Source: Paracoccus aminophilus JCM 7686 (GTDB lineage Bacteria > Pseudomonadota > Alphaproteobacteria > Rhodobacterales > Rhodobacteraceae). From it: a stretch of DNA of 64,000 nt. Positions within the stretch are counted from its first letter, which is position 1. Every line of letters starts with the position of its first letter. The translations under genes and the position numbers were made by a program. Shown one piece after another: positions 18,089 to 26,776 of this stretch. The notes below the pieces were generated by a model that was given only the letters and a program-made list of their open reading frames with translations, did no database searches and was not told the origin of the DNA. The DNA lies in NCBI RefSeq assembly GCF_000444995.1, contig NC_022041.1:1152001-1216000 (forward strand), read 5' to 3'.

Positions 18089-18798
18089 ACCCAACGGCCA
18101 ACGCGGCGGGTCTGGGCATTGCCGATCAGAACGACGGTGCGCATATCGGCCATCTCTTCGCGCGCCTCGGCCAAGGTCGTCACGGTGATCGCCTCATCCG
18201 GGGTCGAGACGGCGCGGGCGAAGATCACGATGCGCTCGGGCTCGCAGATCTCGCGCAGCACCTCGAGCGCGCGGGCAAACCCATCGGGCCGGGCTTTCGA
18301 GCGCGGATTGTAAAACCCAATGGCAAAGCCGCCCAGAGCCGCGTGGCGGATACGGTGGCGAATGGTCTCGGCGGGTTTGAGATTATCCGAGAGGTTGATC
18401 GCGCAGAAATCATGGCCCAGAGGCGCACCCGCCCGCGCCGCGGCGGCCAGCATGGCGGTGATGCCGGGAATGACGGTGATTTCGGGATGATCCTCGGGTG
18501 CGATCTCTTCCAGTGCCTCGAACACCGCCGCGGCCATGGCGAAAACGCCCGGATCGCCCGAGGACACCACGACGACGCTTTTGCCCGCTTGCGCCAGTGA
18601 AATCGCATGGCGGGCGCGGTCAAGCTCTTCGCGGTTGTCGGTTTCATGCAAAGTCAGGCCCGGACGCGGGGCAATGCGGCGGACGTAGGGGATATAGCCC
18701 AAGACATCGGTGGCGCGCGCCAAGGCCGCGCTGGCCTCGGGCGCGATCAGGCCTTCCGCGCCGGGGCCAAGGCCCGCGATGGTCAGATGCCCACTCAT
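18058..18798 (-). CDS. cobJ: Precorrin-3B C17-methyltransferase
   Basis: SAM-dependent methylation and ring contraction to precorrin-4. The 246-residue protein has IAGLGPGAEGLIAPEA, SSGDPGVFAMAA, VIPGITAMLAAAAR and GFYNPRSKARP, typical of CobJ/CbiH. Its ATG overlaps the cobI stop by four bases. Its 3' end overlaps the opposing cobK by 31 bases. Confidence 0.96.
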   Translation of the reverse strand: MSGHLTIAGLGPGAEGLIAPEASAALARATDVLGYIPYVRRIAPRPGLTLHETDNREELDRARHAISLAQAGKSVVVVSSGDPGVFAMAAAVFEALEEIAPEDHPEITVIPGITAMLAAAARAGAPLGHDFCAINLSDNLKPAETIRHRIRHAALGGFAIGFYNPRSKARPDGFARALEVLREICEPERIVIFARAVSTPDEAITVTTLAEAREEMADMRTVVLIGNAQTRRVGRWVYTPRSWEQA

Positions 18799-19535
18799 GC
18801 CAGATCATCCAGCGAGGGACGGCGGCCATTGCCATGCAGGATCACGGTCGCGAAATAGGGGCAATCCTCGGGATCGACGCCCGCCAAAGGCGCGATGCGC
18901 TGGCCCTCCATCGTGCCGCGCACGCAGAGCCAAGCATCGCCAAGCCGACCTGCGGTTTCCAGCGCCGCGCGGATCTGGGGCAGGTTGCGCCCGGTCTTCA
19001 TGATGACCGCGGCATCGGTGTCTTGCAGGCGGCGCGCAAGCTCGGCCTCAGGCAAGGTGCCGGGCAGGACGGTCAGCACATCATCGCCCCAGGTGATCGG
19101 CACGCCGGTCGCGGTCCAGCAACCCGACATGCCGGTGATGCCAGGGATGACCTCGATCTCGAGCCGGTCCTGCAAACGCGAATGCAGATGCATGAAGGAG
19201 CCGTAGAAGAAGGGGTCGCCCTCGCAGAGCACGACGACATCGCTTTCGCGCGCAATCGCGGCAAGACGGTCGGCCCAATCGTCATAGAAGAGCGCTAAGG
19301 CCTCGCGATAGGCGGGCGAGGCAAAGGGCAGTTCGGTCGTGACCGGATATTCCATCGCATGTTCGACCGCCTCGGGGTGCAGCATCCCCTCGACGATGGT
19401 GCGCGCCATGCCCTTGCGGCCTTTTTTGCGGAAATAGGCGACCTCACGCGCGCCTTCGATCACGCGCGCGGCGCGCAGGCTCATCAGATCGGCCGCACCG
19501 GGGCCAAGGCCCGCGCAGATCAGCCGCCCCATCAT
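18795..19535 (-). CDS. cobI: Precorrin-2 C20-methyltransferase
   Basis: SAM-dependent methylation of precorrin-2. The 246-residue protein begins MMGRLICAGLGPGAADLMSL and has CEGDPFFYGSFMH and VIPGITGMSGCW, the CobI motifs. Start at 19535 or 19532 (consecutive ATGs), overlapping the cobH stop. A much longer in-frame extension is a shadow of cobH. Confidence 0.96.
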   Translation of the reverse strand: MMGRLICAGLGPGAADLMSLRAARVIEGAREVAYFRKKGRKGMARTIVEGMLHPEAVEHAMEYPVTTELPFASPAYREALALFYDDWADRLAAIARESDVVVLCEGDPFFYGSFMHLHSRLQDRLEIEVIPGITGMSGCWTATGVPITWGDDVLTVLPGTLPEAELARRLQDTDAAVIMKTGRNLPQIRAALETAGRLGDAWLCVRGTMEGQRIAPLAGVDPEDCPYFATVILHGNGRRPSLDDLA

Positions 19536-21196
19536 TCCTTCTCCGAGGCGAGCGCATTGACCGCAGCCACGGTCACCGCCGAGCCGCCAAGCCTGCCGGT
19601 CACGACCATCGCGGGAACCGGTGGGGCCGCGATCAGCGCCTCTTTCGATTCGGCCGCACCCACGAAGCCCACCGGGCAGCCGATGATCGCGGCGGGACGC
19701 GGGCAGTCCGGATCTTCGAGCATATTGAGCAGATGGAAAAGTGCGGTCGGCGCATTGCCGATCGCCACGACCGCACCGGCGAGATGGGGCCGCCACAGTT
19801 CCAGCGCCGCCGCCGAGCGGGTGTTGCCCATCGCCTCGGCCAGCACGGCGACCTCGGGGTCGTGCAGCGTGCAGATGATTTCGTTCTTCGCAGGCAGCCG
19901 CCCGACCGTGATCCCCTGCGAGACCATGCGCGCATCGCACAGGATCGGCGCGCCTGCTTGCAGCGCCTCGGTCGCGGCGCGCGCGAAATCGGGGGTGAAG
20001 CGGATGTCGCGTTCCAGCCCGACCAGACCGGCGGCATGGATCATGCGCACGGCGACCCGCTCTTCGATGGGCGAGAAGCGCGCCAGATCGGCCTCGGCGC
20101 GGATAATGGCAAAGGAGCGGTCGTAGATCGCCTGTCCGTTGGTCTCGTAGCTGTGGCGCATCGGCTGCTCCGGGTCTTGAATGGGGCCACCACCGGGCAG
20201 GCAGAAGCCTTGGGCCGTAGCGGTCAGCGTGATCGTCGTGGGGGCGGGATGGGCGCAATGCTTGGCGCAGCCCGCAACATGCAGGGTTTGACCGAGGCCG
20301 AGCCGGTTTGCAAGGCGGCGGGCCAGAGGACGGGTCGGGGCAAGACCTTGGGCGCAGGCGGGCGCGCCGACGCAGGCATGGACGCGCAGGAGGGGCGAGG
20401 CGGAATCAGTTATGAGATCCGGGTCATCGAGCGCGCTTCGCAGGCCGATCATCCGCCAGGGCGTGAGGGTGATCGGGCCGGTGGTTGCGGCACGCTCCAA
20501 AAGATCAGCCGACAGTGCCCCGAAGGGCAGAAGATGCAAGATGTGATCTGCGAAAGGCCCCGGCACGGGCTGATGGGCGGGGGCAAGCGGCGCCGCGCTT
20601 TCGCCGAAATCATGGGTCCAGTCGCGCATCCGCCCCCGACCGCCGCTGATCCCTTCGGCGCAAAAGGCGGTGAGGATTTGGGCCAGCACCTCGGGCAGAT
20701 TTTCGCGGGTAACGGGCAGGGCAAGCGCGCGGCCCTCGATCCTGAGGCACAGGCCCGAGGCGCTACGCTCCAGCCGCAGATCGCCCGGGCAATCGCGCAA
20801 GAGCGGCGCGGGGCCGCAATCAATCACCAGCCCGAATTTCGAGGGCAGGCCGGGAAAGCGCGCCAGCACCGGTGCGAGATCATGAGCGAGTGTGAGCCCG
20901 TCGAGATAGGGCGCGAGCGTGATGGCCGCGAGCGCGCCCTGATGCTCAATCCCCAAGGCGCCCAATTGGCGCTGGCAGGCGGCAAGGCGGCTCTGCGGCA
21001 CGCCGCGCAGTTGCAGCGAGCCGCGGCTGGTCAGCTCCAGCTGGCCATTGCCGTAAAGCTTGGACGCCGCCGCGATCCCGCGCGCCTGTTCCGCCGTCAG
21101 CCGCCCGCCAAGCGGTTTGAGCCGCATGAGCCAACCATCCCCCGTCTCCATCGGGCGCGCGGGCGAGGGGCACCAGCCTTTGACCTCGAAGCTCAT
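19532..21196 (-). CDS. cobG/cobH: CobG-CobH fusion: precorrin-3B synthase + precorrin-8X methylmutase
   Basis: One uninterrupted 554-codon frame. Residues 1-345 are CobG, the sulfite-reductase-like monooxygenase: LTSRGSLQLRGV, then the iron-sulfur cysteines in CVGAPACAQG and HVAGCAKHCAHP. Residues 346-554 are CobH, the methylmutase: RSFAIIRAEADL, AILCDARMV, GCPVGFVGAAESK. CobG and CobH are normally separate proteins of about 380-460 and 210 residues. An internal ATG at 20161 preceded by CCGGAG could also start a free 209-residue CobH. The 5' end overlaps the cobN stop by four bases. The presence of CobG indicates the aerobic pathway. Confidence 0.92.
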   Translation of the reverse strand: MSFEVKGWCPSPARPMETGDGWLMRLKPLGGRLTAEQARGIAAASKLYGNGQLELTSRGSLQLRGVPQSRLAACQRQLGALGIEHQGALAAITLAPYLDGLTLAHDLAPVLARFPGLPSKFGLVIDCGPAPLLRDCPGDLRLERSASGLCLRIEGRALALPVTRENLPEVLAQILTAFCAEGISGGRGRMRDWTHDFGESAAPLAPAHQPVPGPFADHILHLLPFGALSADLLERAATTGPITLTPWRMIGLRSALDDPDLITDSASPLLRVHACVGAPACAQGLAPTRPLARRLANRLGLGQTLHVAGCAKHCAHPAPTTITLTATAQGFCLPGGGPIQDPEQPMRHSYETNGQAIYDRSFAIIRAEADLARFSPIEERVAVRMIHAAGLVGLERDIRFTPDFARAATEALQAGAPILCDARMVSQGITVGRLPAKNEIICTLHDPEVAVLAEAMGNTRSAAALELWRPHLAGAVVAIGNAPTALFHLLNMLEDPDCPRPAAIIGCPVGFVGAAESKEALIAAPPVPAMVVTGRLGGSAVTVAAVNALASEKE

Positions 21197-24100
21197 GGCA
21201 GCGCCTCAATCGGGGCCTCAATCGGGGCGAGACGGGCGAGGATTTCATTGTGGCGCGTTGACCAGAGACCCGATTGCAAAAGCGTCTCGAAGATCTCCAG
21301 AAGTCGCGCATGGGCGGCGGGGTTTTCGGCGCGCAGGAACTCCATGACCTCGGGTTCAAGCAGCGTGGCCTTGGCGATCTCGTCGAAAAGATGCGGCGCG
21401 ACGCGGCCGGTCAGCCGCGCAAAGGCGGCAAGATGGTCGAGCGAGGCGGTGATCTCGCCCGCGCCGCGCGCGCCGTGGCGCATCATCGCCGCGATCCAGG
21501 CGGGCGCGCCCGCGCGGGTATGGGTGATGCGCGCAAGCTCGGTCCCGATCTCGCGCAGGACGACGCGATCCTGCCTTGTGTTATCAAGATGATAGAGCGC
21601 GGCTTGGTTCTCGACGGATTGCAAGGCCGCGGCGACACCGCCGATATGGGCGGCGTAATCCTCGGCCATGAGAAGATCGGTTTCGGGCAGATCCTGCGTG
21701 TGGAGATGCGCCGAAAGCCGCTCGATCGCTTGGGCCAAAGCCTGCGCTGCCGGGGCCGAGGGCGTCTGGCCATCATGGGTAAAGCCGCCATTCGCAAGCC
21801 AAGCCGCGCCGACCTCGGCGGGGGCGGCATCAAGCGCGATCCCGGTGCCATAGACCCCGTCCTTCGGGCCAAAGACGCGCGGCGCGCCGTCGAGATAGGG
21901 GTTGTCCGAAGGGTCTTCCTCGCGCCCCGAGAGCATCCGGCAGCCAAGGGTGAACAGCTGAATCAGCACCGGGAAACTGTCGCGGAAAAGTCCCGAGATC
22001 TTCAGGATGACGCCGATGCGCGGGCGGCCAAGCTCGGCCAAGGGTGTGACCTCGATCCCCGTCACCCGGCCCGTGCCGGGATCGCGGATCGGGGCCAGCC
22101 CGGCCAAAGCCAGCGCCATGGCGAAATCCTCGCCCCCCGTGCGCATCGTGGCCGAACCCCACAGATCGATCATCACCGATTGCGGCCAGTCGCCGTGGTC
22201 CTGCAGATAGCTGCGGATGAATTCGGCGGCCATGCTCCGGCCCTTTTCGACCGCCTCGGGCGCTGGCAAGGCGCGGGGATCGACCGCGTAAAGGTTGCGC
22301 CCCGTCGGCATGACATCGGCGGCGCCCCGCCACGGGCTGCCCGAGGGCCCCGGCGCAACGTGCAGGCCCGCCAAGGCGCGCGCCAGCCCCTCACGCTCGC
22401 CCGGGGCCTCGCCCCAGATATGGAGCCCGTCTGTATAGCGGCTTTCCTTTAGCTCGCAGACGAAACGGTCGAGCTCGCCCAACGCCTGCGCCTCATCCGA
22501 GACGGCAAGGCCAAGCTCGGAAAAGAGGCCCAAGGCCCCGGCCTCGTCGCGGATCATCCCGGCCAGCCGGTCGCGGCGGGCGGGGTCGATGCCGTCGGCG
22601 GTGGAATAGCGGTCGAGCATCTGCTCGAGGCCCACGAATTTCTCCGGCAATTGCGCGGGTTTCAGCGGCGGCGGCATATGGCCAAGCGTGACCGCACCCA
22701 GACGGCGGCGGGCTTGGGCGGCCTCGCCCGGATCGTTGACGATGAACGGATAGATCACCGGCAGCGCGCCGGTCAGCGCCTCGGGCCAGCAGGCGGCGGA
22801 TTGCGCGACCGATTTGCCCGGCAGCCATTCCAGCGTGCCATGCGCGCCGATGTGGATGATCGCGCCGACCCGGCGGCTGAGCCAGAGATAAAAGGCGACA
22901 TAGGCATGGCGCGGAGGCGCGGTCAGGTCGTGATAGCCGGTCTCGCGGTCGTCAAGGCGACCGCGCTCGGGCTGCAAAGCGATCAGATGGGGGCCTTCGC
23001 GCAGAGCCGGAAAGCGCAGCATTTGCCCGGTGATCTGGGGGTCGGTTTCCGGCGCGCCCCAATGATCATGCAGGGCTTGGCGCAGCGGCGCAGGTAGCTC
23101 GGCCAAAGCGTCCAGATATTCGGCGAGCGGCCAGTCGATCACCTCTTGGCGCAGGCGGGGCGCGAGGGGCGCGGGGGACTGGCCCAGATCGCGCAGGATC
23201 GCCTCGGCCGAGAGACAAGCATCCAGCCCGACGGCATGGGCATCGAGCCACGCCTTGCCGGGATAGGTCGAGAGCACAATCGCCAGAGGCGGTGTGCCGC
23301 TTTGCAGCGCGGTCCAGCCCAAGACGCGATCCACCAAAGCCGCGATCCGCTCGGGCAAAGGGGTGTGGCGTGGCACGGCGATTTGCAGATCGGGATCGGG
23401 TGCGGCGGCGCCTTTCAGCGAGATGATCTGCGCGGGAATGCGGCCATCGACCTCGGGCAGCACGACATGCATCGCCATATCGGCGGGCGAAAGGCCGCGG
23501 CTGCTTTCCTCCCACAGACGCGCCTCGGCGGTCGAAAGCACAGCCTGAAAGACCGGCGGACCAGAGCGCAGGGCGCAATCCGCATCTTGGGTCGAAAATG
23601 CGGTTGTGTTGATAATCGCCTGCGGCGGATGCGCGGCAAAGGCGGCTTTCAGAAAATCCTGCGCGGTGCGGGATTTGAGCGAGGGTAGGAAGATCCCGCG
23701 CGCCGTCACCCCGCGTTCGGCAAAAGCCGCGATCAAAGCCTCGATCGGCGCGGTATCGCCCGCCAGCATCCACGAGCGGTAAAAGGGGATCGCGATCCAG
23801 TTGCCCTCGGGCGGCGCGCCAAGCCAGCCGACCTCGGGCAAGGGCGCCGGATCTTCAGCCTCCAGCCCCGCCATCAGCCGCAAAGCCGCGCCCGCCGCCA
23901 GATGCCCGCCCATCGCGCAAAGCCGGTTCAGCCGCTGCCACAGTGCAGGCGCAACGGTCGAGAAGCCTTGGAGCGCGGGATCGTCGCGCCCGTCGCCGCG
24001 CAAAAAGGCCAGCGCGATCCCTCGTCGCCGCGCCAGATCCTGCAGCGCCATGACCCCATGCGGCCAATAGCTTTGCCCGCCCAGAAGCCGCACGAGAATG

Positions 24101-24342
24101 AAGCGCGCGCCCATGAGCGTCGCCTCGATATATTGATCGACCGAGACCGGATGGGTCAGCCGCGCCAAGGGCGCGAGGCGCAAGCCGGGCAAATCTGCCC
24201 GCCCGCGCCGCCAGCCTTCCGCAAAATCGGCGAGATCGCTGTCTGAAAAGGACAGCACCACAAGATCGGCAGGGGTCTGGCCGAGATCTTGCGGCGTGGC
24301 GCTGTCCTCGAGCCCGCCGGCTTCGCGAAAGATGACGTGCAT
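21193..24342 (-). CDS. cobN: Cobaltochelatase subunit CobN
   Basis: Large subunit of the aerobic ATP-dependent cobalt chelatase that works with CobS and CobT. The 1,049-residue protein has the CobN/magnesium-chelatase signatures IIHIGAHGTLEWLPGKSVA, YPFIVNDPGEAAQA and IDLWGSATMRTGGED. The start MHVIFREAGG lies one base after the cobW stop; longer readings enter cobW. It is near the short end of the CobN length range. CobS and CobT genes are not in the window. Confidence 0.96.
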   Translation of the reverse strand: MHVIFREAGGLEDSATPQDLGQTPADLVVLSFSDSDLADFAEGWRRGRADLPGLRLAPLARLTHPVSVDQYIEATLMGARFILVRLLGGQSYWPHGVMALQDLARRRGIALAFLRGDGRDDPALQGFSTVAPALWQRLNRLCAMGGHLAAGAALRLMAGLEAEDPAPLPEVGWLGAPPEGNWIAIPFYRSWMLAGDTAPIEALIAAFAERGVTARGIFLPSLKSRTAQDFLKAAFAAHPPQAIINTTAFSTQDADCALRSGPPVFQAVLSTAEARLWEESSRGLSPADMAMHVVLPEVDGRIPAQIISLKGAAAPDPDLQIAVPRHTPLPERIAALVDRVLGWTALQSGTPPLAIVLSTYPGKAWLDAHAVGLDACLSAEAILRDLGQSPAPLAPRLRQEVIDWPLAEYLDALAELPAPLRQALHDHWGAPETDPQITGQMLRFPALREGPHLIALQPERGRLDDRETGYHDLTAPPRHAYVAFYLWLSRRVGAIIHIGAHGTLEWLPGKSVAQSAACWPEALTGALPVIYPFIVNDPGEAAQARRRLGAVTLGHMPPPLKPAQLPEKFVGLEQMLDRYSTADGIDPARRDRLAGMIRDEAGALGLFSELGLAVSDEAQALGELDRFVCELKESRYTDGLHIWGEAPGEREGLARALAGLHVAPGPSGSPWRGAADVMPTGRNLYAVDPRALPAPEAVEKGRSMAAEFIRSYLQDHGDWPQSVMIDLWGSATMRTGGEDFAMALALAGLAPIRDPGTGRVTGIEVTPLAELGRPRIGVILKISGLFRDSFPVLIQLFTLGCRMLSGREEDPSDNPYLDGAPRVFGPKDGVYGTGIALDAAPAEVGAAWLANGGFTHDGQTPSAPAAQALAQAIERLSAHLHTQDLPETDLLMAEDYAAHIGGVAAALQSVENQAALYHLDNTRQDRVVLREIGTELARITHTRAGAPAWIAAMMRHGARGAGEITASLDHLAAFARLTGRVAPHLFDEIAKATLLEPEVMEFLRAENPAAHARLLEIFETLLQSGLWSTRHNEILARLAPIEAPIEALP

Positions 24343-24343
24343 A

Positions 24344-25348
24344 TTACCCCAGCAGAATGGCGCGGATCGCCTCGGGGTCAATATCGTGATGCTCGGCGAT
24401 GACCACAAGCTGCGAGCGACGCGGACCCGACCAAGGCTGGTCATATTGGTGACGCACGCGCGCGCCGACGGCCTGCACGAGCAGGCGGAGCGGCTTGCCC
24501 TCAACCGCGACATGGCCCTTGACGCGCAGGACATGCTGGTCGCGGGCGAGCCGCTCGATCCGGGCGACCAGATCGGCGGGATCGGTGATTTCGGGCAGGT
24601 CGATCACGACCGAGTCGAAATCATCATGCTCGTGATCATCGGCGCCGTCGTGATGCGAGGGGCGCGCGGCCAGATCATCCTCGGCCTTGGCATCAAGGCC
24701 AAGGATCACGCGCGGGTCGATCACGCCCTCGGCAATCTCGATCACCGGGAGTTCGCGATGGGCGATCTCTTTCAGCTTTTCGCGCGCGGCGGATTTGACC
24801 GCATCCGAGGCAAGATCGGATTTCGTCAGCAAGATGATATCGGCGCAGTTCACCTGATCCTCGAAAACCTCGGCGAGCGGGCTGTCATGCTCGGTCCCCT
24901 CGGTCTCACCCTCGTCGAAGGCCCCGGCGGCCAAAGCCTCGGTATCGGCCAAAGCGATGACGCCATCGACGGTGATGCGCGAGCGGATCGCGGGCCAGTC
25001 GAAGGCTTTCAGAAGCGGCTTCGGCAGCGCCAGCCCCGAGGTTTCGATCAGGATGTGATCGGGCGCTTCGGGCAGCGCCAGCAGACGCTCCATCGCGGGC
25101 AGGAAGTCATCGGCGACGGTGCAGCAGATGCAGCCGTTGGCCAGTTCGACGATGTTGTTTTCCGGACAATCCGCGCTGGCGCAGGATTTCAGGATCTCGC
25201 CATCGACGCCGGCCGTGCCGAATTCATTGACCAGAACCGCGAGGCGGCGGCCCCCGGCATTGGCGATCAGATGGCGGATCAGCGAGGTTTTCCCGGCGCC
25301 GAGAAAGCCGGTGACAACGGTAACGGGGGTTTTGGCAAGCGAGGTCAT
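24344..25348 (-). CDS. cobW: CobW GTPase / metallochaperone
   Basis: G3E-family GTPase, thought to deliver cobalt to CobN. The 334-residue protein has a P-loop GFLGAGKTS (residues 14-22), the metal-binding CxCC motif in NGCICCTV near 73, the GTP-specificity TKSD motif, and a histidine/aspartate-rich segment HHDGADDHEHDD, likely metal-binding. It is immediately upstream of cobN and overlaps the DUF1636 gene by four bases. Confidence 0.95.
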   Translation of the reverse strand: MTSLAKTPVTVVTGFLGAGKTSLIRHLIANAGGRRLAVLVNEFGTAGVDGEILKSCASADCPENNIVELANGCICCTVADDFLPAMERLLALPEAPDHILIETSGLALPKPLLKAFDWPAIRSRITVDGVIALADTEALAAGAFDEGETEGTEHDSPLAEVFEDQVNCADIILLTKSDLASDAVKSAAREKLKEIAHRELPVIEIAEGVIDPRVILGLDAKAEDDLAARPSHHDGADDHEHDDFDSVVIDLPEITDPADLVARIERLARDQHVLRVKGHVAVEGKPLRLLVQAVGARVRHQYDQPWSGPRRSQLVVIAEHHDIDPEAIRAILLG

Positions 25349-25716
25349 AGCGTGTCCTTGGTCAGCGCAAAGGGAGGAATGCGGGCGATGGTGTTCTTGC
25401 GGAAAAGGGCCGAGCGTTCGCGCCAGGGCACGACACCCTCGGCGCTTTCGGCATATTGGCGGGCCATGGTCAGGACTTCGGCGGCGTCCTCGGGGGTGAT
25501 GCCGCCCTGCACATAGGTCCAGGAACCGGGACGGCCAAGCGCCACGGCGCAGCCTTTCGAACAGGCGGAAAGGCAGGCGACCGGCTCGATGCGGATGCCT
25601 TGGGGCAGGGCTTCGGCCTGAATGGCCGAGAGCAGCCGCTCGCCGGGGACGATGCCGTCATCGGGCACGGGCGCACCCATGCGGCAGGTCTGGCAGATGT
25701 AAAGCGTCGCCTCCAT
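25345..25716 (-). CDS. DUF1636 ferredoxin-like protein
   Basis: A 123-residue DUF1636 protein with cysteines at 8, 11, 48, 52 and 56 in a thioredoxin-like [2Fe-2S] arrangement (ICQTC ... ACLSACSKGC). Such proteins are often found beside cobW/cobN, but their function is not established. It is the first gene after the cobalamin riboswitch and overlaps cobW by four bases. Start MEATLYICQTC; the longer upstream frame crosses the riboswitch and is not coding. Confidence 0.88.
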   Translation of the reverse strand: MEATLYICQTCRMGAPVPDDGIVPGERLLSAIQAEALPQGIRIEPVACLSACSKGCAVALGRPGSWTYVQGGITPEDAAEVLTMARQYAESAEGVVPWRERSALFRKNTIARIPPFALTKDTL

Positions 25717-25814
25717 GCGCGGCCTTTCAGATCTCGCGGAGGGGACAAGGGCGGCGGGCAGGCGGGGCCATACCATCCGTCCGCAGCGCACCCCGGCCGC
25801 ATCTTCGGTTATCT

Positions 25815-26008
25815 CGCATGGCAGGTCTCCCGGCTTGCGGATGCGGGTCTGGCCCTCGCTTCTCCGGCCTTCCCGGCCCGGGGGCCAGTGGCGGTGGAGA
25901 GGCTCTCCGGTCACGGTCGCGGGGGCGGCTGCGCTTGGGGCCTTGGGACCGATCCGGTCGGCGGGGCCTTGGCGCATTCCCTCTTAGCCTGCGTCGCCAC
26001 AGGAACCA
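25815..26008 (-). ncRNA. Cobalamin riboswitch
   Basis: On the minus strand, 5' to 3', it shows GGTTCCT, then AGCCGCCCCCGCGACCGTGA, then GCCACTGGCCCCCGGG, then GGGAAGGCCGG, then the B12-box-like AAGCCGGGAGACCTGCC ending about 100 bases before the DUF1636 gene. These are the conserved core segments of the AdoCbl riboswitch in the right order. It probably represses the whole DUF1636-cobW-cobN-cobG/H-cobI-cobJ operon when cobalamin is present. Confidence 0.93.
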
Positions 26009-26161
26009 TTGCGCGCCCTTGATGGCGGCAAGAGCGGGGGCAAGTCAAGGCGCGGCAGTCAGGAAGGCCCTTGTCAGAAGGTCTGAACCCGGCGTAGGCC
26101 AGAAGGGCGTATCCTGCGCCAAAGCCTCCAATTCCTGCCGATCAGAAGGTTCATTCGGATT

Positions 26162-26767
26162 ATGAGAAGTGACGAAGAACATACTGAAAAGATGAAGAAG
26201 ATAAAATCAGCGCGCGACCGTATCATGGAAGAGCGGCAGGGCGAGAAGGGTTTGATCGTCGTTCACACCGGGCCGGGCAAGGGCAAGTCGTCCTCGGCCT
26301 TTGGCATGGTGATCCGCGCCATTGCCCATGAGATGCCGTGTGCGGTCGTCCAGTTCATCAAGGGCGGGCGCGAGACCGGCGAGCGCAAATTGCTGACCAC
26401 GCATTTCAGCCATCTCTGCCAGTTCCACACGATGGGCGAGGGCTTCACCTGGGAAACGCAGGACCGCGCTCGCGACATTGCGGCGGCTCAGGCGGGCTGG
26501 GATAAGGCCAAGGAGCTGATCCGCGATCCGGCAATCCGGCTGGTGCTGCTCGATGAGATCAACATCGCTTTGCGCAATGATTACCTCGATATCGCCGAGG
26601 TCTGCGCCTTCCTGCAGGGTGAAAAACCCGAGATGACCCATGTCATTCTGACCGGCCGTAATGCCAAGCCCGAGCTGATCGAGATCGCCGATCTCGTGAC
26701 CGAGATGGAGGTGGTGAAACACCCGTGGCGCGCGGGGATCAAGGCCCAGCCGGGCATCGAATTCTAA
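26162..26767 (+). CDS. cobO: Cob(I)yrinic acid a,c-diamide adenosyltransferase
   Basis: Attaches the adenosyl group to the corrinoid cobalt. The 201-residue protein has the P-loop HTGPGKGKSSSAFG (about residues 35-48) and LVLLDEINIALRNDYLD, and ends KAQPGIEF as CobO/BtuR does. The start MRSDEEHTEKMKKIK matches the usual CobO N-terminus; an internal ATG at 26192 is possible. It diverges from the riboswitch and is followed nine bases later by cobQ. Confidence 0.95.
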   Translation: MRSDEEHTEKMKKIKSARDRIMEERQGEKGLIVVHTGPGKGKSSSAFGMVIRAIAHEMPCAVVQFIKGGRETGERKLLTTHFSHLCQFHTMGEGFTWETQDRARDIAAAQAGWDKAKELIRDPAIRLVLLDEINIALRNDYLDIAEVCAFLQGEKPEMTHVILTGRNAKPELIEIADLVTEMEVVKHPWRAGIKAQPGIEF

Positions 26768-26776
26768 GGCGCGGTT

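Noticed and set aside
24296..25516. 406-codon plus-strand open frame opposite cobW
   Set aside because: CobW on the minus strand has unmistakable P-loop and CxCC motifs.
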